A stretch of 64,000 nucleotides of DNA, taken from assembly GCA_037074705.1 (NCBI GenBank), contig CM073591.1:133679032-133743031 (forward strand), given 5' to 3'. This DNA is from Zhengitettix transpicula. Its lineage: Eukaryota; Arthropoda; Insecta; Orthoptera; Tetrigidae. This document shows, piece by piece, positions 12,206-23,559 of the stretch. Below the pieces are notes generated by a model. That model was not told where the DNA came from. It ran no database searches and saw only the letters and a list, made by a program, of their open reading frames with translations. Within the stretch, counting starts at the first letter, position 1. The number at the start of each line of letters is the position of its first letter. The translations under genes and the position numbers were made by a program.

Positions 12206-12741
12206 GTTTAGATCAGGGGTACCCAACCCCGTGCCCGCGGGTACCATGGCGTCCGAAGACCAATTAGTGTGCGTCCGCCACTATTCTACCACGACACCAG
12301 AAACACTTATTACATTAATTTGCGATCGCTTAAGCACGGTTTATGTTTTTTTGAAGAAGAAAAGATTGATGACTCCCACATCACCAACGAGAGGATTGAG
12401 ATTGTGAGTTTGTATTTAATAAAATCAAAATACAGATACTGATACACCGACGTGCACCTTTATGATTGCTAACAGGGATATAAGGCACTGTCCAAGGAAT
12501 TGCAATACAAAAGATCAGACTGAGATTCATTTTTATGAGACGTTTACTTTGTAAGTTTCTTTGTTTGTATGCAGTAAAAAGCAATTTTTATATTTTAACA
12601 TTATTATTTTATTTCTCGATTATTCGTTATTCTTATCCAATTATAAAGATCATTAGAGAAAAATAGGTGGTGCCCGCCGTTCTACTGCTACATTACAATG
12701 CGCTCAATGGTACAAAAAGTTTGGGAACTCCTGGTTTGTAT
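12206..12741. mobile_element. Non-autonomous hAT-superfamily DNA transposon
   Basis: The left end at 12214 reads CAGGGGTACCCAACCC and the right end at 12733 is the inverse of CAGGAGTTCCCAAACTTTTT. Both follow the hAT terminal pattern CAGNGGTNCCCAA. The flanking 8-mers GTTTAGAT (12206-12213) and GTTTGTAT (12734-12741) agree at six of eight positions, as expected for an aged 8-bp hAT target duplication. The 520-bp body has no transposase frame. The GC-rich subterminal GTGCCCGCGGGTACC and its counterpart GGTGCCCGCC near the right end are typical of non-autonomous hAT copies. Confidence 0.85.
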
Positions 12742-14049
12742 TATTGCTTTGATGATGAACCAGATTAAATAATGAATCGAGCACGTCATCCGTTTGACGT
12801 CATAGCAAATGGTCGTCATCAACGAAAAAAGACCGAATTTCAACTGACAGAAAGTTCCCACGGGGAAATGGAACGTAACAAAGACTCTTTTGGCACTTGT
12901 CATATCTATAAACAGATGGACTTCACTTTCCTGTCTCGATGTGATTACCAACTTCCTTTTGTAGCAACTGCAGCGAGGAAGAGTGTTACTTCTCTGTCCA
13001 CACTTCCTTCCCTTTTCTCTCTATTGTCCTACCAGCATCCAAACTTTTAGCCGTTTTTCTCACAATCGCACAGTTATGCAACATCGTAATCAGCGGTCAC
13101 AAGTTAAACAAATAGATAATCATCTACTACATTTCAGAAGTCACGTACAAATGTATTGTGGACAACTGTTTGTAATATAAAATTTCGCGTAAGTTTGGCG
13201 AATGCAGGATTCTAGTAATAACACTGAAATCACTCCAAACTTGCCGTCTGTGTTATGATTTTGGAGAAGAGAAGAAATTGGCGAACGTGTGATTAATTTA
13301 ACACGACTTCAAGCCAATTGTAAAATTATTTATAATGAAATTATCGAAAATATTTAATCGGAGCACTCGAATGATTTCATCCAAATCATTGAATTATAAT
13401 ATAATTTTTTAAAAAGAAACTGCGCAGAAAATTTAAATAGACTCGATAAAATTTTTACGACTTTACTATTTCTTTAGTCGAAGTGTGATTATTATTATTA
13501 TATTAACATACAACACGTATTAATAAATTAAAAATAATGTACTAAATAAATTGATTAAATATTATTTTAATAAAATATAATTTAAAATTATATCACACAA
13601 TTTTTGGGAGAAAATTAATGAGATAATTTCAGGATTTCTCCTAAATTTATAATTATATCTTGAATTTAAGTCTGACGATAATAATTTAGTCCATATTAGA
13701 TGACTTCAATAGCCAAAAAAATTTCCAGATACTCGAAAATTTAAAAATTAAATATTTTGTACCTTGAAGACCAATCGTTTTTACTTCAGATTATAGAAAA
13801 GACGGACCCTCTCTATTCTTCGCGCAATATTAGGAAATCGAACATCCTATACATTTAAAAAATTCCGAAGCATTTGTGGGAATAATGTAATAATTATTTA
13901 TAACACAAAGTTGAAATTCATGTCGAATATTTTCTTCTGGGTATATAATAGTCTGCGATTACTCTGTAGCATGTGTCGTTAAATTATAATGCTGGTATGA
14001 CCTGAGTAATCTCATTTCCACTCTATTTTCCCATTCCTACGGGATGCGG
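12742..14049. other. AT-rich stretch, nothing recognisable
   Basis: Overlapping short frames at 12690-13180 lack recognisable motifs. From 13320 onward the DNA is extremely AT-rich with stops in all frames. Confidence 0.5.
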
Positions 14050-15172
14050 TCATTTTTCCGTTAGACACTTGCCCGATTGACGTTTGCCCGACAGGACAGT
14101 TTCTCAAAAAGGTGCGTTTCTACGAAATAATGTATATTATTAAGAGAACACTTAATATGTTAGTTACTTTATTATTAACGTAATTTAAGTTATTATTTAC
14201 TACGTGGAACAATTTCAACCAAATTCGGTATACGTGTTACATGAGATCCAGAAAAAAAACCAGTGGGCGTGGGCGATATTTTTACAAGTGCAAAAAAGCC
14301 TGAATTGGCGTCGAATAAATAGTTTACGGGCGTCCCTCAGATTCATAGTGTCACTTTAGATGTTTTTAGTGTTCAATTTATACCCTTAACAACACGGAGA
14401 ACGTCTCTAGGGATAGGTGATGGAAGGGGGCGACTAAAATAACGCAACAACTACCGCGTTTGGTGTGCAGTCAGGGGTTATGGTAGCCGCTGAGTTTACT
14501 AATGACATTCCGGGGCTAAAATATATCTTTATAAAACAAAATCAATCCTATATGCATATAAATATCTGAGGCAAAGTATAATGAGGTATTAATAAGTGTT
14601 TTGTGTTTAGAAATTAGTTTTATTTTTCAATGCATTGTTGGTGGAGAGAGGACGACAGAGAAATGTAGGTCATCACCTTTAGTTTGTGTGGTAGTTAAAC
14701 ATTATTATTATTTATCAGCCAAATCTTTCTTGGTCGTTATCGCATTATTTTTGTCATCCCAATCCTATAGGTGCCCCCCGTGCCATCAGAAGTTGAAATT
14801 ACACACTAAAATCATCGAGAGTGACACTATGAATCCGAGTAAACTATTTATTCGATGCCAATATAGGCCGATTTGACATATTTTAAAAATGCACACCCTC
14901 AGAGGTGGTAGAGTTGTCTTAAATCCTCAGTGTTTGTTCCTGGATCGTGTACCAAGTTTGGTTGAAATTGTTCCATACATTAATTAATAACTTAATTGAC
15001 TTTAATAATAATTTATAATAAGATTAGTAACATATGAAGTGGTCTATTAATATTATGCTTTATTTTTTTAATAAGTCACCTTTCGGGAAAATGACCTTTT
15101 GCGGAAACGTCAATCGGAATGTCTTGTCGGAAAAACGTCAATCGGGATATTGTCGTCGGGAAATCGTGCATA
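14050..15172. mobile_element. Long-TIR DNA transposon, non-autonomous, unclassified
   Basis: The left end region (TTGCCCGATTGACGTTTGCC near 14069) is mirrored at 15122-15160, and the similarity continues inward for about 200 bases; both arms share GGAACAATTTCAACCAAA (14206) in inverted form (14955-14975). The right end carries two tandem copies of the CCGATTGACGTTT unit. The interior, about 0.6 kb, includes a GC-richer part (14390-14515) without a long frame. I cannot assign a superfamily and find no convincing target duplication. Confidence 0.72.
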
Positions 15173-16030
15173 CGGTAAGTGCCTGGATTTCTGTGCTAGA
15201 CCCCTTTCCTGCTTCATTTGTTCCCCTATGTAACTTTTGCATACATGCCACAGAATAATCCTTACGCGAGCCCTTTATATGTGCAGTCGGTCGGAACGCC
15301 TTGCACATCTTACTCTTGGGCAGAATTTGAAATTCTTGTCCGAAATTGCGGCATCGGCCCTCAGTTTCTGGATAGCCATTTCCTCTCTCTCTTTCTTCCC
15401 CGTACATATCACAATCATTTTGACAGTGTCACAAATCCTTGCTTTACTCTGTATTGATAGATTGATATATAAAGCGAGCCTGAGAGAAGTAGGCACGGGC
15501 AGAATTCCCATACGGGTATATATATCAAGTGCAGAACAAGAGAAGTAGCCGTGGACCGCGGGAAGACAGGTAGGCCTTGCGCCGACTGTCCGATGGCCGG
15601 AATTAGGCGGACCGCTTTCCACTGGCGGGGTAATCCCCGACTTAAGAGAGAGGGAGATCTAGTGTAGCGGTGAGAGCAAATCTCCAACGCAAACACGGAC
15701 ATACCTAAAACGCGACGAGCTTCTCTCCGGCAAAGTGGATTATCGGAAAGCAGATCAAATCCAACTTTAACAGAGATGAGTTTCACGGCGTTACATGGAG
15801 CAAGAGTTTGGCGAAGAGGGGAAGGGAAGAAGTGGTGGGGGAAGAAGGCATCAAATCTATTCAACTTTATGTCGTCGTTCTCAATTTCTGCAGACCCTTT
15901 TCTTGTAGTTTCCGTGGGGTGGGGTAAAGTCGGTTGGGAGAAGGAGGCCGCTATTTCAACGAATACGAGCAGGTTGGGCCTACTGTGGACTTATTTGCTT
16001 TATTCAGCCGTACTAGTGAGGTGTTAATGT
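15173..16030. other. GC-richer block with overlapping open frames and a TATA-like site
   Basis: Several open frames overlap on both strands (up to 149 codons, minus strand, 15415-15864), which is more consistent with composition than with coding; none shows a domain I recognise. TATATAAAG lies at 15466-15474 ahead of a GC-richer 0.5 kb, so a promoter is possible. An uncharacterised repeat or an exon of an unknown gene cannot be excluded. Confidence 0.35.
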
Positions 16031-16656
16031 TCATCGTCCAGAATACGAAAATAATCAATCATTAAAACATGTGTTATATTTCACGTAGAGCACTGGAGAT
16101 ATTTTATAGATAATAAACTAGACTGAAATGTGAATCAGTTTCTTTGTACTATACGTGAATAATCGAAAAAAAAAGAGCATGGGAATGATGAAATATATTC
16201 GATTACTTTTAAATTGTAGTTAAAATTCAAATTATGTAGATAACTAATATAGATAACATCATGATAATAAAATGAAATTCCATTGCAATCAACTTATTAC
16301 CACAAAACAACTAATCAACTGCAAGAATTAAGCATTTTATTTCTGATTTACAAATTATTAAGATATAATACTGCTAGTGAACTCAGATTCTAATCTAAAG
16401 ACTTTGTATGACGTCAGGAAAAGCTTTGTTGGTAAAAAAAAAATAGTTACCGTTACGGGAAGTAGCTCAGTTTATGTCGTAATCGCATAGTTAGTTGGAT
16501 TAAAAATGGTTCACTAGTAGAGTTATCTACACTCAGAATGTAAAATAATTGTTAAATTCAGTTTGTATATGATGTTAAGAGTTTTATTTACGTGTACGGC
16601 ATATAATTATAACAAACAATTAGTGTTGAATAATACTAACAAAAATATATGATTCT

Positions 16657-16855
16657 TAATAATAATAGAGATAGCCAAATACAGACAAAAGAAGTGATAT
16701 TATAAATATAACACAACGTTTCTGGAAGCCTTGTTCCTTTCTTCCGGTTCGTTTTTTTCTGCACCTGAAGAAAGGAGCAAGGCTTCCAGAAACGTTGTGT
16801 TGTATTTATAACATCACTTCTTTTAGCTGTATTTGGCTATCTTTCTTATTATTAA
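16657..16855. repeat. Foldback element, family A (best-preserved copy)
   Basis: The arms 16657-16745 and 16767-16855 mirror each other nearly perfectly: AGATAGCCAAATACAGACAA on the left answers TAGCTGTATTTGGCTATCT on the right, and both arms carry the GGAAGCC/GGCTTCC and AACGTTGTG blocks. On the plus strand CTGAAGA begins near 16763, followed by a GGAGC...GCTTCC hairpin, GAAAC and GTTG. The 3' flank is shared with the 44.9 kb copy (TCAA(T)AAACGTAAATTTTT), so the real element extends further. Confidence 0.87.
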
Positions 16856-16869
16856 TTTTCAATCAAACG

Positions 16870-18880
16870 TAAATTTTTCATTTTAATGTAAGATTCTCCT
16901 ACGTTACTTGAAAATAAATTAATTAAAGTCTAGGATATCATTGCTAATATACTTCGGTTTTGTTCAATAATTTACGGAAGGAACAAATTATAAGCTAAAT
17001 TCTAGTATATTTGGAGTAAAAATTACAGTATGCTGTAGTTTCTGAAATGCGCGTTAATCGTATTTTCCAACGATTCTACTGAAATTCGTTGTACAATCAT
17101 TTAGTGAAGCATACTTGTTGGCACTATAAATTCATACAGGCCAATTGTGTATGTTACCAAACAATAATTACATCGACCTACGTTATAAATTATGAAAATT
17201 GTTATTCTGTTGCGATAATACGAAGGAAATATTAAAGAAATATTTTGAAATGTGGCCTCAGGATCTGAAATTTAATTACAAATTATGATGTGTTTGAGCG
17301 GGGTACAATTTTTTCCCATCTGAAATGAAGATGTCCACTCCTAGTCAAATAATTAAGCGTCCCTTATATTGAACACTAATAATCTCTTCGTTTAGTAACG
17401 CTAATTAGACTCTTCTTGCCTATTAAGGAAACAAGTTCGTCCCGTTACAAGATGACTGACGAGTAATGGACTTTTCGCAGTTAGAGGAATTAAATACTGA
17501 CTTGGTTCCGTTGTTCTTATTTGAAAAATATATGAATCAATAATACAAAAAAAAAATGAAAAAATTTCTTCCTATAGCGAAACAGCAATTATCTGGTGTC
17601 TTAACTGAACAACTTTTTAAGTGCGATCGGTTTGACGATTAACCAACCACCTGTTGTTATACAGGATGTAACACAACTCTACTGCAAAATTTTAGGAATG
17701 GATTATTAATATTGAGAGAAGAAAAACAGTGTACTTAAACATGGGCCCGGAAGTGTGTAATTAGAGATTTACTCTCGTATCTGATCGGTTTGTATGAAGT
17801 TCAACTGACTGGTTGAAGCGCTCTGTTCACATTTCTGATGTGATGCTAAAAGTGACCTTCTTTTGACTGAACAGAGGCAGCTGGTCTTCTTCACATTGAG
17901 TTTCGAACACGATCCTAAATGTCTGACAAGCTGCCGATCAGATACGAACAGAACGGGACGGTTAATCATTTGCGCGTGCTAAGGAGTATTCAGGTCAACA
18001 TCAATGTTATTCGCAGCATGTTTTCTCACGTCAATATTCCTACATTTTAACCTAGATAACGATGCATATCGTCATGCACTAACGTTCATAATGTTAGGAT
18101 AATGCATTCCGGCCTCACGTTGTACTCTACTTTTTTTTTCTTCTGTCACTATGACGAATCCATTCCTGAAGTTTTGCCATCGAGTTTTGTTACAACTCGT
18201 AGAGTCAAGGTTTAAGGTAACTGGAACGGTTCCATTCTAAGCACTAAATTAGTTATCAGACAAAATATTGCTGTCTTTAAAATGCAACTTAACAGGCAAT
18301 AATAAAGTTCATTATGTTTTATTCCATTTGTTTCTCTGAAAAGACAAAATTTTTTGCTGTTGTAACTAAAACGAACATACCAAACTTAATTCGTTGCCTT
18401 TTTGAAAACACATGAATTATTAAGTGAAATGTCATGTAACATACTTTGTAGTTAAACTGTATAGGCGATATCCAACCGGAACATTATATTTATTTAAGTA
18501 CATAATAGTGTTTCGATAAGAAGCGTTTGATTATAAAACACGTTGTTTACTCCTGTTGGCAGCCCATGATCTTTGATTTTCTTTGAAAATCATTGTTCCG
18601 GGTATTTATGATATATATCTTTAAAAGAAGTACAAGAGAGGAAACTGAATATTAGAATCAAATACTGTGCGTTAGTCAGATTGTGAGGAAGGAGATATAT
18701 TATTTTACAGCCAATCAGAGTGGCTAAATTTTCCGGAACGAAAATAGTTTTCGTATTTACGCTGAGAAGGGACACTCCATTTTTTTGTGACGAAGAGTGG
18801 ACATAGACTATAATATTGATACTTGTGTTCAGAAATAGTACGAAACAGGGAGCCGAAACTGTTTCTCGTGAATAAAGTCT
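16870..18880. other. AT-rich stretch, nothing recognisable
   Basis: About 2 kb with only short frames (66 codons minus at 17769-17969; 105 codons minus at 18590-18907), none with recognisable similarity. The part at 17600-18000 is a little GC-richer but has no detectable element. Confidence 0.5.
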
Positions 18881-18884
18881 CATT

Positions 18885-19245
18885 TCAGCATTAATTGGTT
18901 TCGCCATGGTCTGTACCTGTTGCCGGTGAACGCAACTTGGATACGTCTGAGCCTAAGCGCAGGCAAAATAACAGCTCTCTCCGTACATTGGCCAACAAAT
19001 TGGCATTGGAAGGCATTATAAATCAGGCTCGGAGTTGCACTACACCAGTTAGCTGTGTTCGGGTTAATGAAAGACCCTCGTTGAAATATTGTCTGCTCCC
19101 CCACAAGACGGTTATCTGCGCCCAGGTGCGGGAGTCCTCAGCTCAGGAGGAAGCTATTGCCTGCCTCACGACCACAACCATTCGGGGGGGGGGGGGGGGC
19201 ACGAATAAAGCGACGGTTTCTTAATCAACTCAGGAACACCCACAA
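18885..19245. other. GC-richer island with a G16 homopolymer
   Basis: A GC-richer block of about 350 bases open in one plus frame from 18895 to 19224 (109 codons), without recognisable domains and with a minus frame overlapping it. A run of sixteen G residues lies at 19184-19199. This may be regulatory DNA or an unrecognised exon; I favour the former. Confidence 0.35.
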
Positions 19246-19589
19246 AACTTTGTAACGGAGATAGAAAATTTAGATATATACTACGAATTATTGTTCTTAC
19301 GTATAAATAAATAGTAGATTCTGGACTATAAGTTTAGCCTCTTTGGATGTAAACTAACTGTCATGTTGAAGTCTTATCAATTGTTATTAATGAGAAAATA
19401 ATGGAATTTTCCTATCGGTAAGTTTAGATATCACAGTCAAATGTGTTTAATATAATATCGCTAATGTCTGTAAAAACTTCGAAACCATAGCCACAAGGGG
19501 TGAATGTGATCAGAACTTAAAAATATACACGTTGTCAACTTGAAAGACTGTAATTTGTATAGAAGTAAAACTGAAGAAGTCAAAGAAAA

Positions 19590-19755
19590 TTCAAACAAAC
19601 ATATATATATGTATGTATGTATATATATATATATATATACATACATACATATATATGTTTGTTTGAATTTTCTTTGACTATATATATACATACATACATA
19701 TATATATGTTTGTTTGAATTTTATTTGACTTCTTATATATATATATATATATATT
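19590..19755. repeat. Compound TA/TATG microsatellite palindrome
   Basis: Blocks of TATATA and TATGTATG alternate and are mirrored, with the unit GTTTGTTTGAATTTT plus TTTGACT repeated twice on the right (about 19660 and 19709) and inverted once on the left (about 19585-19600). A foldback structure formed by low-complexity DNA. Confidence 0.75.
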
Positions 19756-20289
19756 CAAATAATTCCTTCAGTTTTATTCATACATATTGATACATATTGC
19801 TCTGTGTTTCGCACTCTATTAGTTATACTTTTGTAACTAATTATTAATTATATTTTATAAGCGAATTTTTGTCTGGTGTTATAATTGGATTATATTTACA
19901 ATTACTTTGATTCCTAAAACCGGCTCGAATGCAAATGCGCGTTGATTTTTATTTTGTAATACAATTTCGACGCTGTAGTTAAAAAAGAAATTCAGATTTG
20001 TTGTTGTAGGCCTAATTAGTGTTTTAGAAACTATTTAAAAATACTCTGGCATATAAAACTCGAATAACTGAGTTGAAATAAAACGATTATTGCTAACACA
20101 CGGATAATTATCGCAGATATAGGTACGACAATTAAAATTGATTGTTCAGCAAGTGAAACTTCCGTATTTCTAAAAGCTTACTAATATAATTCTCCATTTT
20201 TAAGATAGCGGAAACTTTAATGGTACATTAAAGTTTTTAATTACACAGTAATTTAAGATGGATACTTTAATGCAATTGTAATTTCGAAT

Positions 20290-20306
20290 AATATATATAT
20301 ATATAC
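20290..20306. repeat. (TA)n microsatellite
   Basis: Short TA run followed by ACATACATA, 50 bases upstream of the 20.36 kb family B copy. Confidence 0.75.
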
Positions 20307-20357
20307 ATACATATATGACCCATTATGCAGTCGAAATATGTTTATGACTTTTATTTA

Positions 20358-20650
20358 AGCTTACGGCCTACGTGTCCCCACAGCAAACTCTTCTCCCGCT
20401 ATCGGAAGGGCGTGGGACAAGTACCAAATGCCCGACCTATCTGATTCAGGTTTTTCCAGGGTTTGTCCTGCATTACTTTTAGGCGAATGCCGGGTAGGAT
20501 CCTTAAACTATAGCCCGGGGGCTCTAGTTAACCCTTGGCTACCTTCCTCTACACTGCCGCATCCCACCTTTCAAATCCCTTCCTATGCTACTAAAGGGGA
20601 GTTGCCACCATGTGGTTTACCCTCATGTAGCCTGTTACCTAAAAAAAAAT
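20358..20650 (+). repeat. Family B dispersed repeat, 5'-truncated copy with A-tail
   Basis: Contains the family's hallmark blocks in order: GTCCCCACAGCAAACTC, TCGGAAGGGCGTGGGACAAG, AATGCCCGACCTA, GGATCCTTAAACTATAGCCC, TAGTTAACCCTTGGCTACCT, CTATGCTACTAAAGGGGAG, CTCATGTAGCCTGTTACC, then an A run. A-rich 3' ends and variable 5' starts suggest a retroposon (SINE-like, or a LINE 3' end). The plus frame at 20428-20691 is shared in part with 31.7 kb, but no recognised protein results. Confidence 0.82.
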
Positions 20651-20892
20651 ATAGACTTTTGGGGATGCCTTCGCATATCTCTGGTTTTTGAACTAAGTTT
20701 CCCACAAGCCCGATGCACCTCGGCCTGTTTTGAGAGGTGTATGTTCCGGGGTCGCATACCTAGGGCATACGGTAAGTATGGAATAGTCGGCCAGCTGCCT
20801 CCTAAACTGGTCAAGGCACGGAGAGGGGAAAGCTGCGACCCCACATCACTCCCTTTCCTATGCTATAAGAGCGGAGTTGCCATTATATTTAA
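20651..20892 (+). repeat. Family B, second head-to-tail copy, internally deleted
   Basis: Begins just after the A-tract of the preceding copy with GGGGATGCCTTCGC and GAACTAAGTTTCCCACAAGC, runs through GTTCCGGGGTCGCA, CGGCCAGCTGCCTCCTAAAC and GGCACGGAGAGGGGAA, then jumps from the 'CCCCACA' block straight to 'CCTTTCCTATGCTATAAGAG'. The middle of the unit is therefore deleted. The same head-to-tail junction across an A-tract occurs at 25.6 kb. Confidence 0.78.
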
Positions 20893-20899
20893 TGCAATT

Positions 20900-21430
20900 T
20901 TTCTTGGAATTGTTAAAAATCTTTCTTTATCGTCGTTAAATATATCTTATTACTAAAAATATACGTAAAAATTATTTAAAAGTAACCTTATTTTTGAATA
21001 TTGTTTAACTTTATTTTTTATAAATATTGCATTAAAAATTAATTTTTAAGTTAGTTAATAATATTCATTTTGTTTATTTTTTAATAAATTGAATTTTAGA
21101 GTTCCTATTAGAACCTCTACATTGAAATATATGTTTGTGGCAAAGCAATATCAATCAAGAAGAATATAATATGGTGAATGGTTTAGATATTGATTTAAAA
21201 CTTTCGTAAAAATAAATGTAGATTAAAGAAAATATTTTATTTACGAAAAATTATGTAAAAATATTGGATTAATGTCATTTTGTTTTATATTGAGTAGTTA
21301 TGTTAAGATGAGAAAAGTACGTAAGAAATAAATTCTTGACCATAAGGGTTAAAAATGGTAAAATAAACAAAATTATGTGTTAATAATATTAATATAGATG
21401 TCTTACATTTCCCCTAATACACGTGTATAA
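20900..21430. other. Very AT-rich stretch, nothing recognisable
   Basis: No open frame of note and no repeat that I could pair elsewhere in the window. Confidence 0.55.
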
Positions 21431-21650
21431 TTTAATACCTGAAGATGTCCCAATGTAAAGAACGAAACGTTATGATAACCAAATTTTATAGAGTATGTAT
21501 ACCAGAGAAGTCTCCTAATTAATTATATCTGAAAGAGGCCTAATGTAAGAACGCAACGTCGTGTATGTGAAACTAATTTGTATGAAAAGTTTTGGCTTTT
21601 CGCCATTAAATTATATCTTTAAAGAATGTCAGATAATTGTTCTCTATTTG
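21431..21650 (+). repeat. Tandem of about 90-base units with hammerhead-like cores, family D
   Basis: The block AATTATAYCTGAA recurs at about 21439, 21529 and (decayed) 21617, a period close to 90. The first unit reads CTGAAGA, TGTCC, CAATGTAA, AGAAC, GAAACGTT; the second reads CTGAAAGAGGCC, TAATGTAA, GAACGCAACGTC. Together with 4.34 kb they imply an ancestral CTGAAGAG, GTCC, 8-base loop, GGAC, GAAACGTC. Confidence 0.65.
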
Positions 21651-21779
21651 CGCGCATTTGATAGTACAGTATTTAAATTTTATTGAACTAATAATTAATA
21701 TGAATCGAAATTACCAATTTTCGTGTCCTTAGAGGACGGAGTTTACTGCGTGGATGATATTGGAAAAGTGAGATGTACT

Positions 21780-22485
21780 TTAGCCGGCTTAGGTTGGCAT
21801 AAAGTATGCGTTTCCGAATTTTCGTGAGCAAGTATTAATAATCCCACGTGGCCGATTTGGTCTATTCTGCGTGGCGTAAGTATGGAGTGTTTGTCGCTCC
21901 GCAGCGGAGCTGTTTAATTTCTTTGATTTCTCTCTAAGGCGCTGTGGGAGCCGCAAGCGACGAGTCTCACACACCCCGTCTGCTGATGAATTCCTCTCCC
22001 CGTGTTAAAAAAATAGCCCCCGCGGCGGTGCTCCTTTTGTCGTGGCGGGTGACGCGTTGGAAATTGGACGTCACTTTAAGGCGTCGTGCGCTGTAGGTGT
22101 GTGCGGCCCGCGGCCCGCGGCCACGAGCGAGGTGTCATTTGACTGACAGTTCTGAAAGCCCGCCCTAATCAGAGCTCACAAAGTCTTCACACGGCCTGCC
22201 TTCTTTATCCCGGCCAGTAATTACCTCCCTTGTGTGCAAGCCACTGGCTCGATAAATTACAAACAATAACTTATTCTTCTCCTCTCTCTGTGTGGTACGT
22301 GTGCATTATTCTCCCAACACGTGAAGCGCCACTGGGAAGATTAAAAATACCCGTCGCCTGCATTGTCAGACACACATGTGAATCCGCGATTTCATTACAA
22401 AGGTACGCCTCGCAGGACTTGGGCTTTTTAATTACGACAAGGAAACCTGTGATCATTGACAATGCGAACTTATTTAATGAAACAT
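21780..22485. other. GC-richer ORF-poor island
   Basis: About 0.7 kb clearly GC-richer than the flanks, with blocks such as GCGGCCCGCGGCCCGCGGCC (22102) and CCCGCGGCGGTGCTCC (22018). The longest frame is 86 codons without recognisable similarity. CCAGTAATTACCTCC near 22214 holds a TAATTA-type homeodomain core. Candidate regulatory DNA. Confidence 0.4.
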
Positions 22486-22489
22486 ATTA

Positions 22490-23290
22490 AAATAAAAAAC
22501 CATCCAGGTTCATCGAGTTACGACTAACCCACGGATTTCTCAATATGCAACACCCTTTACTGGATATCCAATTGCATTTTAAATAAGAATATTAATAATA
22601 TATAATTCAACAATTAATGATAAAATCAATACACACAACCTCAGCAATATTTAAGACTGTAATTGAAATTATCGGTAAGTGAGCTAATATTCATACGGTA
22701 ATTAATCCCCCAATTAAATGAAGCAGAATTTAAAATCACGATATCGCAGATCTCATCAAGAGAAATTATAATTTTAAAACATAAACGAATCAACGGCGTT
22801 TACAAAGAATTCGGGGTAGATAAGATGGATTCGTAGATTTTCCTCAATGAATTGATATCACTCTGAAAGTTGATAGTATTATAATTTAATTTGAAGTACA
22901 ACATTTCAGCAATTAGCCTAGGTACGGTCCAATGGTAAAATGTTGTTACATCTCGGAGTTTTATGTTTCGTTGCTGCTCATTAAAACTAAACGTTAAAAC
23001 AAAACCCTTTTAGTTTGTTCTAAGTCATGAATTGTACGTAAAAACTCTCATATTAAACAAATTATGGAAGGAAAAACATTAATTATGGTTGTTTAGCATC
23101 GAGTTAGGTTTTGGCAGAAGGATTTTTCTACGGTGAATATTATTGTTACGATGAGGTTAGGGATTATTTTTTTTATACAACAGATTACTGATAACTAATT
23201 CTTTCAGCATCAAGATTATGACATCGCTTTTATATTTAATGAAATGTTAATAATATTTAAAGATTTTAAATTAGTAGATATATTTATCTG
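22490..23290. other. AT-rich stretch, nothing recognisable
   Basis: Stops in all frames and no repeat recognised. Confidence 0.55.
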
Positions 23291-23294
23291 ACTT

Positions 23295-23553
23295 TAATTT
23301 AATTAAAAATGTATGAACACAGCCAAATTTTGCTTCATCAGGTGTACACTGGTGTAATTACTTTTCAATTGATGACGTTTAAATAAATTTTGGGCATTAT
23401 TTAAGAAATAATGTGGCAATTCATTGAAATTAATTACACCAATTAACACCTGATGACCTACTTTGAGCACTAAATGTATCTAATTTTAAGCTTCTTCTTA
23501 AGAAATTAGTTCTAACGCATTTGACTGTGTTCAATCATTTTCAATTTTAAATC
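23295..23553. repeat. Degenerate foldback with CTGATGA at the arm tips
   Basis: TGAACACAGCCAAAT (about 23313) is mirrored by ATTTGACTGTGTTCA (about 23519), and TTCATCAGGTGTACACTGGT (23334) by the inverse near 23425-23460 (ACACCAATTAACACCTGATGA). CTGATGA is present in both arms, but the GAAAC block is not convincing. Confidence 0.6.
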
Positions 23554-23559
23554 GTATCC

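Noticed and set aside
15138..15864. Overlapping open frames on both strands, up to 149 codons, as a possible gene
   Set aside because: At least five frames overlap in a GC-richer block, none has a recognisable domain, and splice or translation signals are not convincing. Stop scarcity from composition explains it.
18895..19224. 109-codon plus-strand frame with a glycine run as an exon
   Set aside because: The glycine run is simply the G16 tract; an opposite-strand frame overlaps it and no domain or splice sites support coding.
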